DNA of 64,000 bases, taken from the NCBI GenBank assembly GCA_902800025.1, contig CADCDA010000001.1, forward strand, positions 1 through 64,000. Direction: 5' to 3'. This stretch comes from an uncultured Erysipelotrichaceae bacterium (lineage in GTDB: Bacteria > Bacillota_I > Bacilli_A > RFN20 > CAG-826). The notes beneath the pieces are model-generated. The model searched no databases. It worked only from the letters and a program-made list of their open reading frames with translations, and was not told the origin of the DNA. A program made the translations under genes and the position numbers. This document shows, piece after piece, positions 1-6,953 of this stretch (its first letter is position 1; each line of letters opens with the position of its first letter).

Positions 1-1111
1 ATTTCTCCTTTTTGAGCAAAAACAAAAACTCGTTTGTATATATATTTCGTTCTCTTAGATTTCGAGAACCTCTAAAAGTGTTGTACTTAATTCTTCTTTC
101 TTTTACTTTGCCGAATTCAGAAAGCATATCTTTCATCTCGTCAAAAGAAATAAAGCCTTCATTGTTATAAGATATCAGCGCATATTTCGTATCAAGCTTA
201 GTTATTAGATCTCGCATCCCATCTAACGCCGTTTGTTTTTTGTTATAAATAGAATGATTCCAATCGTCTGGTATACCAGATACCTTGCTCATTTTTCCAT
301 CGATTCTATTCTTAACAATAATGTTCAACATGAAATAATTGGAACCGTATGGATGTTGATTATATGGCGGGTCAAGATAAACGAGATCAATACCTTTAAG
401 CTTCCCTGCCAATCGGTTAGCATCTTCTTGATATACTTCATATTCAGTTTCAAAGTTGCTTAAAACAGGGTCGTCAATTTTGACCTCGCCTTTAATTCTT
501 ACTAAAGCATTTTCAGCCTTTCCGCCAAACTTACCTATTCCTGTATCACAATCTTTGTAGAAGCCTTTAAAAACTCCACAAGTATTCACATGTATGGACG
601 CTTCAGTCAACAATAAAGCCAAAAAATACTTCTTATAATTTTCAGGCACTACTTCGTCGATGTAATATCTAAAGCTATCAATATATGTGGCATTTTCATT
701 TGTATAAAAGGCTCTATCTTCTGCAGTAATCTTTTTGTCGTTTTTAGGAGAATAGTTTTTTCTTATAATCCCTTTTATTGGTTTTTCTGAAATTCTGCGA
801 TTAATCTCCAAAAGATACTTATTAAATAATTCGCTGCTGAATTCGCTTTTGTTAGATAAAAAGCACTCATTAATCACTTTTGAATATGCCTCTAAATCGT
901 TTGCTATGATTTTTGAGCTGTGTTGTTTTAAAAAACGTGCGACAATACCACTTCCTGAAAACAGATCAAGACACACTAATTTATCTCTCGACAATTCTTT
1001 GCACACAAAAGCAACATCTAAATCAATTTCTTTTAGAAGTTCTCTCTTATTACCAATATAAGTAATAATTTGTTTTGATAAATAATCCCTAGATTCTTCC
1101 TTACCCATCAT
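1..1111 (-). CDS. D12-class DNA N6-adenine methyltransferase, C-terminus beyond window edge
   Basis: Read on the minus strand, an open frame runs from an ATG at 1111 off the left edge (about 370 codons visible, no stop). It carries the hallmarks of a D12/Dam-type (PF02086) adenine methylase: an N-terminal ITYIGNKRELL segment (residues 16-26, motif X-like), the SAM-binding LDLFSGSG (48-55), the catalytic DPPY (247-250) and a late ISYNNEG segment. It should transfer a methyl group from SAM to adenine in a specific DNA site. A second ATG follows directly (1108). The gene diverges from an XRE regulator across three palindromes, an arrangement typical of regulated restriction-modification loci. 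No restriction enzyme is visible; it could lie off the left edge. A solitary methylase is the alternative. Confidence 0.88.
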   Translation of the reverse strand, partial: MMGKEESRDYLSKQIITYIGNKRELLKEIDLDVAFVCKELSRDKLVCLDLFSGSGIVARFLKQHSSKIIANDLEAYSKVINECFLSNKSEFSSELFNKYLLEINRRISEKPIKGIIRKNYSPKNDKKITAEDRAFYTNENATYIDSFRYYIDEVVPENYKKYFLALLLTEASIHVNTCGVFKGFYKDCDTGIGKFGGKAENALVRIKGEVKIDDPVLSNFETEYEVYQEDANRLAGKLKGIDLVYLDPPYNQHPYGSNYFMLNIIVKNRIDGKMSKVSGIPDDWNHSIYNKKQTALDGMRDLITKLDTKYALISYNNEGFISFDEMKDMLSEFGKVKERRIKYNTFRGSRNLRERNIYTNEFLFLLKKEK

Positions 1112-1145
1112 CCCATAGGCAAGAAAACCTTTTGTTAAGCAGATA

Positions 1146-1229
1146 AAATCAAAGGTTTCCTTGATTTATCTACTATTCTACAAAGTTTTCCTTGATTTTA
1201 CTACTGACGAAATCAAGGTTTCTTTGATT
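1146..1229. promoter_or_regulatory. three operator-like palindromes between methylase and XRE gene
   Basis: Three related inverted repeats lie in the divergent promoter region: ATCAAAGG-TTT-CCTTGAT (1148-1165), a degenerate ACAAAGTTTTCCTTGAT (about 1180-1196) and ATCAAGG-TTT-CTTTGAT (1211-1228). Their right arms start at 1159, 1190 and 1222, so they are 31-32 bp apart, close to three helical turns. The likely binder is the adjacent XRE protein. Confidence 0.7.
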
Positions 1230-1251
1230 ATTTTCCTAGAGGGAAAGGAAA

Positions 1252-1533
1252 ATGAGGCTAAGAGAACTAAGAAACAAAAGTGGTTTGACACAGAATGAAA
1301 TAGCTAATAAATTAGGTGTTTCTGGCCAAACGATATTAAATTGGGAAAACGGTATTTATGAACCGAAAATCAACCAGCTTATTCAATTAGCAGATTTATT
1401 TGGTGTAACCGTTGATTACTTAATTGAACGTAAAAACAACGATAAAAAAGCTGATGACATATGCAGAGAGTTGGAAAGAATCCCTAAAGAAGATTTCATC
1501 AACTTTATAAAAGAAGAAATTAAAAGACTTTAA
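1252..1533 (+). CDS. XRE-family (Cro/CI-type) transcriptional regulator, possible R-M controller
   Basis: A 93-residue protein whose first 65 residues form a HTH_3 domain (LRELRNKSGLTQNEIANKLG, then recognition helix SGQTILNWENG, then LADLFGVTVDYLIERK). The last 28 residues are a short charged tail. The start is supported by a purine-rich Shine-Dalgarno (GGGAAAGGAAA) just upstream. It is divergent from the adenine methyltransferase, and three palindromes fill the gap. By analogy with C (controller) proteins of restriction-modification systems, it may regulate itself and the methylase. That role is inferred from position, not from a C-protein signature. A rho-independent terminator follows. 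Confidence 0.85.
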   Translation: MRLRELRNKSGLTQNEIANKLGVSGQTILNWENGIYEPKINQLIQLADLFGVTVDYLIERKNNDKKADDICRELERIPKEDFINFIKEEIKRL

Positions 1534-1534
1534 T

Positions 1535-1711
1535 CTATTTTTGAATTATTTGAGAGCCATAATCGCAGGCTCTCTTTTTCATCCTGATCTTATAAACGGA
1601 TTCCGATGGTTCATCATAAGAGAAATTCTCTAAAATTTTTGAGATCTCATCCCTTTGGATATAACTAAGCAACGGTATTTTGGAGAATGTTGTGGTGAAT
1701 GGATTTTGCAT
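1535..1711 (-). pseudogene. truncated P-loop ATPase, N-terminal 45 residues only
   Basis: A 58-codon minus-strand frame starts at ATG 1711 behind a good Shine-Dalgarno (GAGGAAATCGT). Its N-terminus QNPFTTTFSKIPLLSYIQR and the following SYDEPSESVYKIR match the conserved start of a family of stand-alone AAA/archaeal-type ATPases (NPFT..FG..P..yI.R ... D.PS..VY.ITG.RGSGKT). Homology stops just where the Walker A loop should begin. The last 14 codons are read through the terminator of the neighbouring gene. The frame is therefore a deletion remnant that keeps the original start, ribosome site and upstream repeats. Family assignment comes from remembered consensus and is not database-checked. Confidence 0.65.
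1552..1579 (+). terminator. rho-independent terminator after XRE gene
   Basis: GAGAGCC (1552-1558) pairs with GGCTCTC (1568-1574) around a 9-nt loop, followed by five T. It lies 18 nt after the regulator stop codon. Confidence 0.85.
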
Positions 1712-1754
1712 ACGATTTCCTCAGCTAGGATTTGCCTTTTTCTCTTGTGCTTTT

Positions 1755-1816
1755 TTTACACTTTTTATCGCGCTTTACAACTCTTTACACTTTTTATATT
1801 CTTTTACACTTTTTAT
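1755..1816 (-). repeat. three perfect 14-bp direct repeats upstream of the ATPase remnant
   Basis: ATAAAAAGTGTAAA (minus strand) occurs perfectly at 1755-1768, 1784-1797 and 1803-1816, with a partial copy (TTGTAAAG) near 1773-1780. Steps are 19, 10 and 19 bp when the partial copy is counted. The array sits 44-105 bp upstream of the ATPase-remnant start codon. It probably marks a binding site belonging to the original, intact gene. Confidence 0.7.
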
Positions 1817-1911
1817 CTTAGACAGCAAGAAAGAATGTAATAAGGATCCCTATAATCATAGGGTCCAAATACACCTGCTTCGTCAACAAAAACACTTAAT
1901 TCTTTCATAAA

Positions 1912-1977
1912 GATAATAAAAAGGGCGTCCTGCCCTTAAATGGTGAACCCAGTCCTTTCGGACAGCTCACTATTATA
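1912..1977 (-). ncRNA. candidate small structured RNA ending in a terminator
   Basis: On the minus strand a TATAAT box (1972-1977) precedes a stem capped by a GAAA tetraloop (GTCC-GAAA-GGAC, 1952-1963) inside a longer imperfect GTGA/TCAC pairing. A strong terminator follows (AAGGGC-AGGAC-GCCCTT then T-run, 1937-1918). No open reading frame of note lies in it. It may be a short RNA or only the 3' end of an unannotated transcript. The -10 box is very close to the hairpin, so the transcript start is uncertain. Confidence 0.35.
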
Positions 1978-2184
1978 TTATCATAAACCAAATTGAATTC
2001 GAGAAAATTCTCCTAATCACCATTATCTCCATTATCTCGGAAAAACATGTAGAGAAGATATTCGAATAATACCATATTTAAATCTATTTGTTGTTTAAAA
2101 TTTTTACCTTTTGTCATCGCTAGAAAGAACTTCTTATTTCATTTACTAAAAATGGGGCTGATAGCTCTGCGATATACTTTCATG

Positions 2185-3219
2185 TTAAATGCCAATCACT
2201 TCTTTTATATAATCTAGAGTCTGTTCTTCTTTTTTAACATAGAAAATTAATAATGCATAAGATGCTTCGCTAAAACATATCTTATCTTCTCTTTTTTCTA
2301 GAATTTGCATTTTTTCTAATTTCTCATAATCTTTTAAAAACTCTTTTTCTTCTATATTAAAATCTTTTAATTTCTTCAAAAAAGTTTCATACGACCGATC
2401 GTATGTATCAACAAGAGCGAATAGATATGATTTTGTATTTCTTGGTAAAGATTCGGTAATTGATATTATTGGCATATCTTTATAGTAAGCACATTTATGC
2501 TGCAGCAAAGACATTGTTAGAGTATTGCAATATGTGATAAGCATCTCATAGAAAAGAAAACATTCAAAAAATCCATGCTGACGATAATAATTAATCAAAC
2601 CTTTTATTGTTTGAAATTGATATTTTTTAAAAAACAATTCCTTGCCTATTAAGGCGTATAAATAAGGAAATTCATCAAATAGTGATTTGAATCCTTTATC
2701 TTTTTTAGCAAGATTATCTAAATATAAAATAGCAAACCTTAAAGCGACACTAGAATTTTCTGGGCAATTTTTAACAAAATCTCTTAATTCATTTATTTTA
2801 TTTTGCCCAATATAATAAGCCACTAGATGGAATCTTTCTCCTAAATTATCACCCTGATTCAATTCCATCATTTCCTTAATTATTTGATAAGCCTCTTCGA
2901 CTTTTTTATTTCTTTCATATCTTTCTAATAAGTCCATCAAAATAAACATATATGGTCTAGTGTCGTGGTCATAATATAGGTCTTCGATATCATTACAATT
3001 ATCCCTGATAATTTGCCAAGCATCTTCTTTTAATTTTAAAAGTGCGTCAAGTTGTTGCTTTTCTGGAAGCAAATCCACTAAACGATGCATAGAATCAATA
3101 TCAGTTGGATTTATTTCAAGAATTTCATTTAGAAAACGCCTTTTTTCACTTTTAGTTGTGGCTGAATCATATTTATCATATAGATTTTCTAATTTTTCTA
3201 GTCTTGCATCATTAAACAT
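2185..3219 (-). CDS. TPR-like repeat protein, unknown function
   Basis: About 344 residues of almost purely helical, charged sequence with no signal peptide or TM segment. Helix pairs such as EILEINPTDIDSMHRLVDLL, YMFILMDLLERYERNKKVEEA and MMELNQGDNLGERFHLVAYY resemble degenerate TPR units, including the N..DN.G.R.....Y pattern of ST7-like TPR proteins. Start choice: ATG 3219 has a GAGG eight bases upstream. An in-frame ATG at 3303 would add 28 residues but has no visible ribosome site. The function is probably protein-protein interaction in the cytoplasm; no partner is suggested by neighbours. Two terminator-like hairpins lie on its 5' side. Confidence 0.75.
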   Translation of the reverse strand: MFNDARLEKLENLYDKYDSATTKSEKRRFLNEILEINPTDIDSMHRLVDLLPEKQQLDALLKLKEDAWQIIRDNCNDIEDLYYDHDTRPYMFILMDLLERYERNKKVEEAYQIIKEMMELNQGDNLGERFHLVAYYIGQNKINELRDFVKNCPENSSVALRFAILYLDNLAKKDKGFKSLFDEFPYLYALIGKELFFKKYQFQTIKGLINYYRQHGFFECFLFYEMLITYCNTLTMSLLQHKCAYYKDMPIISITESLPRNTKSYLFALVDTYDRSYETFLKKLKDFNIEEKEFLKDYEKLEKMQILEKREDKICFSEASYALLIFYVKKEEQTLDYIKEVIGI

Positions 3220-3429
3220 GTCAAATACCTCTTTATTAAATTCTATAAATTTTGGTGGTACTAAACCACAAAAATACTTATAGGAATAAAAATCCCTAAC
3301 CATTAGCGGATTCGTAGTTGCATTGCTGGTTACGCAGCGCGAAATTTTAAAAGGTATTTTTGATGAGTTTTTTACATGAAAAAATAAGCCTCAAAATTTT
3401 ATCGTCATTAAGTTTTACCCATTAATGAT

Positions 3430-3460
3430 AAAAAAGACATCCCGATACCATCAGAATGTC
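3430..3460 (-). terminator. minus-strand rho-independent terminator
   Basis: On the minus strand GACAT...TGAT-GGT-ATCG...ATGTC is followed by six T (arms 3456-3460 and 3436-3440). It lies downstream of a second terminator, so it may end a small transcript between 3461 and 3562. Confidence 0.65.
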
Positions 3461-3562
3461 GCATTTAGTTCTTTGGGATTGTACTACGTTTTTAAGACAA
3501 ATTGAAAGCTCTATTTTTTGTTGAAACTTGAACTTTTCGTTGAAATATTTGATTCAACCGAT

Positions 3563-3593
3563 TTAAAAACCGACTAAGCATTAGCCTAATCGG
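3563..3593 (-). terminator. terminator of the 3670-4950 lipoprotein gene
   Basis: Arms CCGATTAGGC (3593-3584) and GCTTAGTCGG (3579-3570) with loop TAAT and a T-run on the minus strand, about 77 nt after the lipoprotein stop codon. Confidence 0.7.
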
Positions 3594-3669
3594 TCTTAGT
3601 TTTTGACATTTTTTATTAGAGTGAACTAATATAATGCGTGGCAATTCAGCGCGATTGCCTTTATTAGCT

Positions 3670-4950
3670 TTATTGCTTAGAAAGTTCGATTGTTCCAAAC
3701 ATCAAAACATCTTTTTCTGCATTGTATGTAAAGGAGATTTTGTCACCAACTTCATATGGAGAAGGATATTCACCAAAGCTTTCAACTCCAGTTACAATAA
3801 ATGAAAGCTCTTTTGTTTCATCATCATAAGAAAAGCTACTAAAATAATATTCGCAATCAATATCATAATTAGAAAAATTATTAGCGCCAAAGCTAAGAGT
3901 ATAGTTAAAGCTATCATCACGCCAGTACGTTCCATAAAAATAGGTCTTATCGGTTCCTAAAGCTGGAATGATTACAGATTCTGCATCTATTTCGTTTTTG
4001 CCTTCTTCATCAGAAAAATATTTTCCGCAGACATCGCAAGTCCAATATTCAATGTTGCCGTCTTCAAGGCGAGTTGCCTCTTTTCCTTCGTGATGAGTTA
4101 ATGTGTGATGAGCTGGAATGCGAACGTCTTCTTGATTAATAGGGTGTGTGCAAGCTTCATCTGAGAAATATTGGAAGCATTCTGTGCATACCCAATATTC
4201 GATGTTGCCAGGTACATAACAAGTTGCGGCCTTTGCACTGTTATGAGTTAAAGTATGAGCGTGAGCTGGAATGATCCAACCATCTTTTTTGAGTTCGTCT
4301 TTTCCTTCCTCATCGGAGAAGAATTTGCCACATCTTTCGCAGCTCCAATAAGCACAATTACCGGCCTCGGTGCATGTTTCGGCATGAGATTCATGAGCGG
4401 TTAAATCATGGCCGGTAGCAGGCAAAGTCACTTCATGTGATTGGGCTTCAAAAGCTTCGTTTTCAAAAGCAACATCATAAACGCCCGTTCCTTCTTCATC
4501 GCAGGTGGGAGAAAGGGTTACTGTATAAGCCGAAGAGGCAGTTTCACTTTCGATGTGATTTGAATTGTTTTTACACACTCTAGTTGCAGTACATGAAGAA
4601 TAATCATCAGCCCATGTATAAGTGATTGCACCCCATTCGTGACCAGTTTGCTCTAATGTAATGTCGAAGTGGGTAGTTCCAAAGACCTCGTTATCAAATG
4701 TAACAGTATATCTACCTGATCCATTTTCTTCACATTTAGCTTCTTTAGTGACAGCGTAAACGGAATTTTTTGTTTCTGTTTCTTTATGACTTTCATCACC
4801 TTTACAGACTCTTTCAGCGGTACAGCTTGTGTGGTCAGTAGACCATGTGTAAATCACTTCTCCCCATTCATGAGTGTGTTTACTTCCACAACCCGCTAAA
4901 AGACCAATAGCCATAAGAGCAGACGTCATTAAGACTAATTTCTTTTTCAT
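3670..4950 (-). CDS. repeat lipoprotein with H..H/CxxC modules
   Basis: A 426-residue exported lipoprotein: signal peptide MKKKLVLMTSALMAIGLLAGC with lipobox LAGC (Cys21). Two approximately 80-residue N-terminal repeats (HEWGE/A.TYTW..D..SCTA.RVCK, then EE.G.G.Y.V.F.NE.F) are followed by three approximately 50-residue repeats with the pattern LT.H..K.AT....GN.EYW.C..C.KYFSDE. The CxxC and His pairs suggest metal or disulfide stabilisation. Such modules occur in surface proteins of gut Bacillota. A 90-residue beta-rich C-terminus has no recognised motif. It is divergent from the broken tetR gene, whose operator-like palindrome lies between them. AAGGAAA precedes the start. Function unknown; binding or adhesion is a guess. 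Confidence 0.85.
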   Translation of the reverse strand: MKKKLVLMTSALMAIGLLAGCGSKHTHEWGEVIYTWSTDHTSCTAERVCKGDESHKETETKNSVYAVTKEAKCEENGSGRYTVTFDNEVFGTTHFDITLEQTGHEWGAITYTWADDYSSCTATRVCKNNSNHIESETASSAYTVTLSPTCDEEGTGVYDVAFENEAFEAQSHEVTLPATGHDLTAHESHAETCTEAGNCAYWSCERCGKFFSDEEGKDELKKDGWIIPAHAHTLTHNSAKAATCYVPGNIEYWVCTECFQYFSDEACTHPINQEDVRIPAHHTLTHHEGKEATRLEDGNIEYWTCDVCGKYFSDEEGKNEIDAESVIIPALGTDKTYFYGTYWRDDSFNYTLSFGANNFSNYDIDCEYYFSSFSYDDETKELSFIVTGVESFGEYPSPYEVGDKISFTYNAEKDVLMFGTIELSKQ

Positions 4951-5041
4951 TTACAAATTTCCTTTCTTGTTATGTATATGATTACACATAAAAGAAATAA
5001 TATATTTACTTTCTATTTTCAAGCAAAACAAGCCTTAACTA

Positions 5042-5062
5042 TACTTTCGAATATTCAAAGTA
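5042..5062. promoter_or_regulatory. TetR-type operator candidate
   Basis: TACTTT and AAAGTA form 6-bp inverted arms around a 9-bp centre containing GAATATT. The site lies between the divergent lipoprotein (start 4950) and tetR (start 5108) and overlaps the likely promoter area (GATATATAATAAG near 5070). Confidence 0.5.
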
Positions 5063-5107
5063 AAGTTATTGATATATAATAAGTAAAAAATAAGGACAAA
5101 TATAGAT

Positions 5108-5730
5108 ATGAGAGACACTGATAAAACTAAAAAAGAATTTGAGAAATCATTATTCAAACTATTATCGAAAAAGAACTATCATGATATCACTGTTAATGAG
5201 ATATGTTCTTTAGCTAATAAAACAAAGATGACCTTCTATCATTACTACTATTATCGAAAAAGAACTATCATGATATCACTGTTAATGAGATATGTTCTTT
5301 AGCTAATAAAACAAAGATGACCTTCTATCATTACTTTAAGGATAAAGATAATTTATTAGCGTTAGCTTCAATTAATTTAATCAACGAAGAATATAACGAA
5401 GCATACAGAAAAATCTTAAGAAAAGAAACCGATCAGGAAGAAATTGAATACCAATCGATATTGGTTACCTATGATTGGGTTGCAAAGCATTATAAACAAA
5501 TCCAAAACCTCATCCATAAAGGTGATACTTTTCCGATGGAGATATTTAAAAATGCTTTATCTAATAACTATAGTAAATATATAACTGAGACGATTAAATC
5601 TGTTGATTATGATGTTCCTAGTGATTATTTATCGATATTTTTCTTTGAAGGATTATATGGTTCGTGCCTATATTACGCTGATTGCCGTTTCTGGGCCAAG
5701 CTTATCATATCCGCCACAAAGGAAAACTAA
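5108..5730 (+). pseudogene. TetR/AcrR-family regulator broken by an 89-bp tandem duplication
   Basis: Frame 1 (5108-5302) encodes a TetR-type HTH (DITVNEICSLANKTKMTFYHY) and then runs into out-of-frame sequence. The same HTH end (MTFYHYFKDKDNL) restarts at 5317 and continues through a typical helical ligand-binding half to 5730. Removing one copy of the duplication restores a single 177-residue protein, a normal length for the family. The two copies are identical, so the lesion is recent or reversible. As it stands, translation from 5108 yields a 64-residue truncated DNA-binding piece. The likely target is its own gene and the divergent lipoprotein. The ribosome site AAGGA lies 11 nt before ATG 5108. 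Confidence 0.9.
5158..5335 (+). repeat. perfect 89-bp tandem duplication inside tetR
   Basis: The block beginning ACTATTATCGAAAAAGAA at 5158 is repeated without mismatch from 5247 (offset 89). The repeat ends with ATCATTACT. Because 89 is not a multiple of three, the duplication frameshifts the gene. Confidence 0.95.
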
Positions 5731-6024
5731 GTTGCAATCATAAGCAAGCATGCCTATTGCCTTTCGAAATATCTTAAACGCAATTGAAACATATTCATTT
5801 ACCAAGTAATTTCTTATACTGCCGCGCTTTATTATTGTCGTCAGCAAAAAAGCGAAAAATTGTATCAATAAGCGTGCATCATAGGTAGTTCAAGTCCCGT
5901 CAACAATCTAAAAATTTGCATCAAAGGTGTAGCAATTGAGGGTTTTGATACATATTCTTCAGTTATCGCTTATCTACCACTATCTTTGAAAACCATCTAA
6001 AAACATTAAAAATGGGTAAAAATG

Positions 6025-6058
6025 AAAAAAAAAGACCTGATAATGAGTATCAAGTCTG
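6025..6058 (-). terminator. minus-strand terminator
   Basis: AGACTTGATA (6058-6049) pairs with TATCAGGTCT (6043-6034) with one mismatch, followed on the minus strand by nine T. Confidence 0.75.
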
Positions 6059-6078
6059 TTCATATCGTTTGTACCGGT

Positions 6079-6146
6079 GGGACGAAGTGAACACTCATTT
6101 GCTTGTTTGCGACTGAGTGAATACATTACCTGCGACTAAGTGAACA
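6079..6146 (+). repeat. three direct repeats, insertion-sequence-end-like
   Basis: GGGACGAAGTGAACA (6079-6093), GCGACTGAGTGAATA (6109-6123) and GCGACTAAGTGAACA (6132-6146) are clearly related, with steps of 30 and 23 bp. Multiple short subterminal repeats of this kind are found at IS21-family ends. No IstA/IstB gene is present. TACCGGT flanks the array on both sides (6072 and 6156). Confidence 0.5.
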
Positions 6147-6247
6147 TACACTTTTTACCGGTTTTTTACAGGTAACGACATGATTTTAACAGAAATATAC
6201 TGATTTTTACAGTTTTTCGCAATTAAGCTTTGCAGCTAACGTTTATA

Positions 6248-6865
6248 TTATTCCTCGTGTAGCCAAAATGATGAATGGGTATCAATTTCAACAAAATAAT
6301 TATAACTTATCATTTTTCCATGATAAGACAAATCATATGTGTCTTCAACGCTTACAACAATACAATGCGGAGATTCCATATATTTATCACCATCATCATT
6401 CTCTTTAAAATCTCCATTACTAAAAACAAAAGTCCATGTATTGACAAGTTCACGGGATTGAACTGAACAATAGCTGTTATTGCAAAATTCGCTAAGTTTG
6501 TCAGCTTCTTTTAATTTATAGGCAAATTGTCTCGCTATCGGAGCATTATATTTTGCTTGTCCATCAACCGCATAGAGATGTTTGAAGGACTTTTCTTTAA
6601 GATAGTGATAAACATCAGCAGCAAAAAACGATGCATAATCACTACTTATATAAGGTGAAACATCTACGTAAACAGATGCATTAATGTTTCCGTGTTCTTT
6701 TCTATAGACAAGAGGATCGCCATGAACCTCAGGAATATCCTCAATTCCTTCTTTTTTCAAAAACTCCTTATCAAAAAACTCGCCCTCGACATAGATGCTA
6801 TTTTGAGCACATGAAGAAAGCATGGCTGTTATTAATAATGGAATGAATAAATATCTACTTTTCAT
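6248..6865 (-). CDS. putative lipoprotein, unknown function
   Basis: About 205 residues beginning MKSRYLFIPLLITAMLSSC, a clear lipoprotein signal peptide with lipobox LSSC (Cys19). The ATG at 6865 is preferred because GGTGA lies five bases upstream; an in-frame ATG at 6877 would add four residues. The mature part is acidic and aromatic-rich with no family motif I recognise. It contains CNNSYC, possibly a disulfide, and a beta-rich C-terminal half. It is encoded 76 bp beyond the membrane-anchored XRE regulator stop on the same strand, so the two could be co-transcribed after a weak break. Confidence 0.75.
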   Translation of the reverse strand: MKSRYLFIPLLITAMLSSCAQNSIYVEGEFFDKEFLKKEGIEDIPEVHGDPLVYRKEHGNINASVYVDVSPYISSDYASFFAADVYHYLKEKSFKHLYAVDGQAKYNAPIARQFAYKLKEADKLSEFCNNSYCSVQSRELVNTWTFVFSNGDFKENDDGDKYMESPHCIVVSVEDTYDLSYHGKMISYNYFVEIDTHSSFWLHEE

Positions 6866-6953
6866 CACTTTCACCATTACTGTTAATTATTAATCCCTTT
6901 TCTATATCCCATAACAAAGTTATTGTCATTGAACCTTAAGTGATACACTTTAA

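Larger units (their letters stand above)
3304..3669. other. intergenic region with two minus-strand terminators, otherwise no gene
   Basis: This 366-bp gap lies between the TPR gene and the upstream lipoprotein gene. It contains two minus-strand hairpins with T-runs, listed separately. Short reading frames here are low-complexity and have no ribosome site. I see no tRNA or mobile-element end. Confidence 0.5.
5731..6247. other. gene-poor region, probably decayed mobile or foreign DNA
   Basis: The 517-bp stretch has only short frames. A minus-strand frame (5668-5868) and another reading FFADDNNKARQYKKLLGK near 5805-5875 have plausible composition, but I cannot assign them. A minus-strand terminator and three direct repeats (listed separately) lie in its right half. 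I infer remnants of an inserted element. Confidence 0.4.

Noticed and set aside
3492-3698. 68-residue minus-strand frame overlapping the terminator of the 3670 gene
   Set aside because: It lies across two terminators and the end of the lipoprotein gene, with no ribosome site or family match; treated as spurious.
5668-5868. Minus-strand 66-residue frame (FFAFLLTTIIKRGSI...) across the end of the tetR pseudogene
   Set aside because: It overlaps the tetR C-terminus, has no ribosome site and matches no family I recognise; kept only as part of the gene-poor region note.
5880-5930. tRNA-like T-arm (GTTCAAGTCCCG) near 5893
   Set aside because: No acceptor, D-arm or anticodon arm could be built around it; likely chance similarity.
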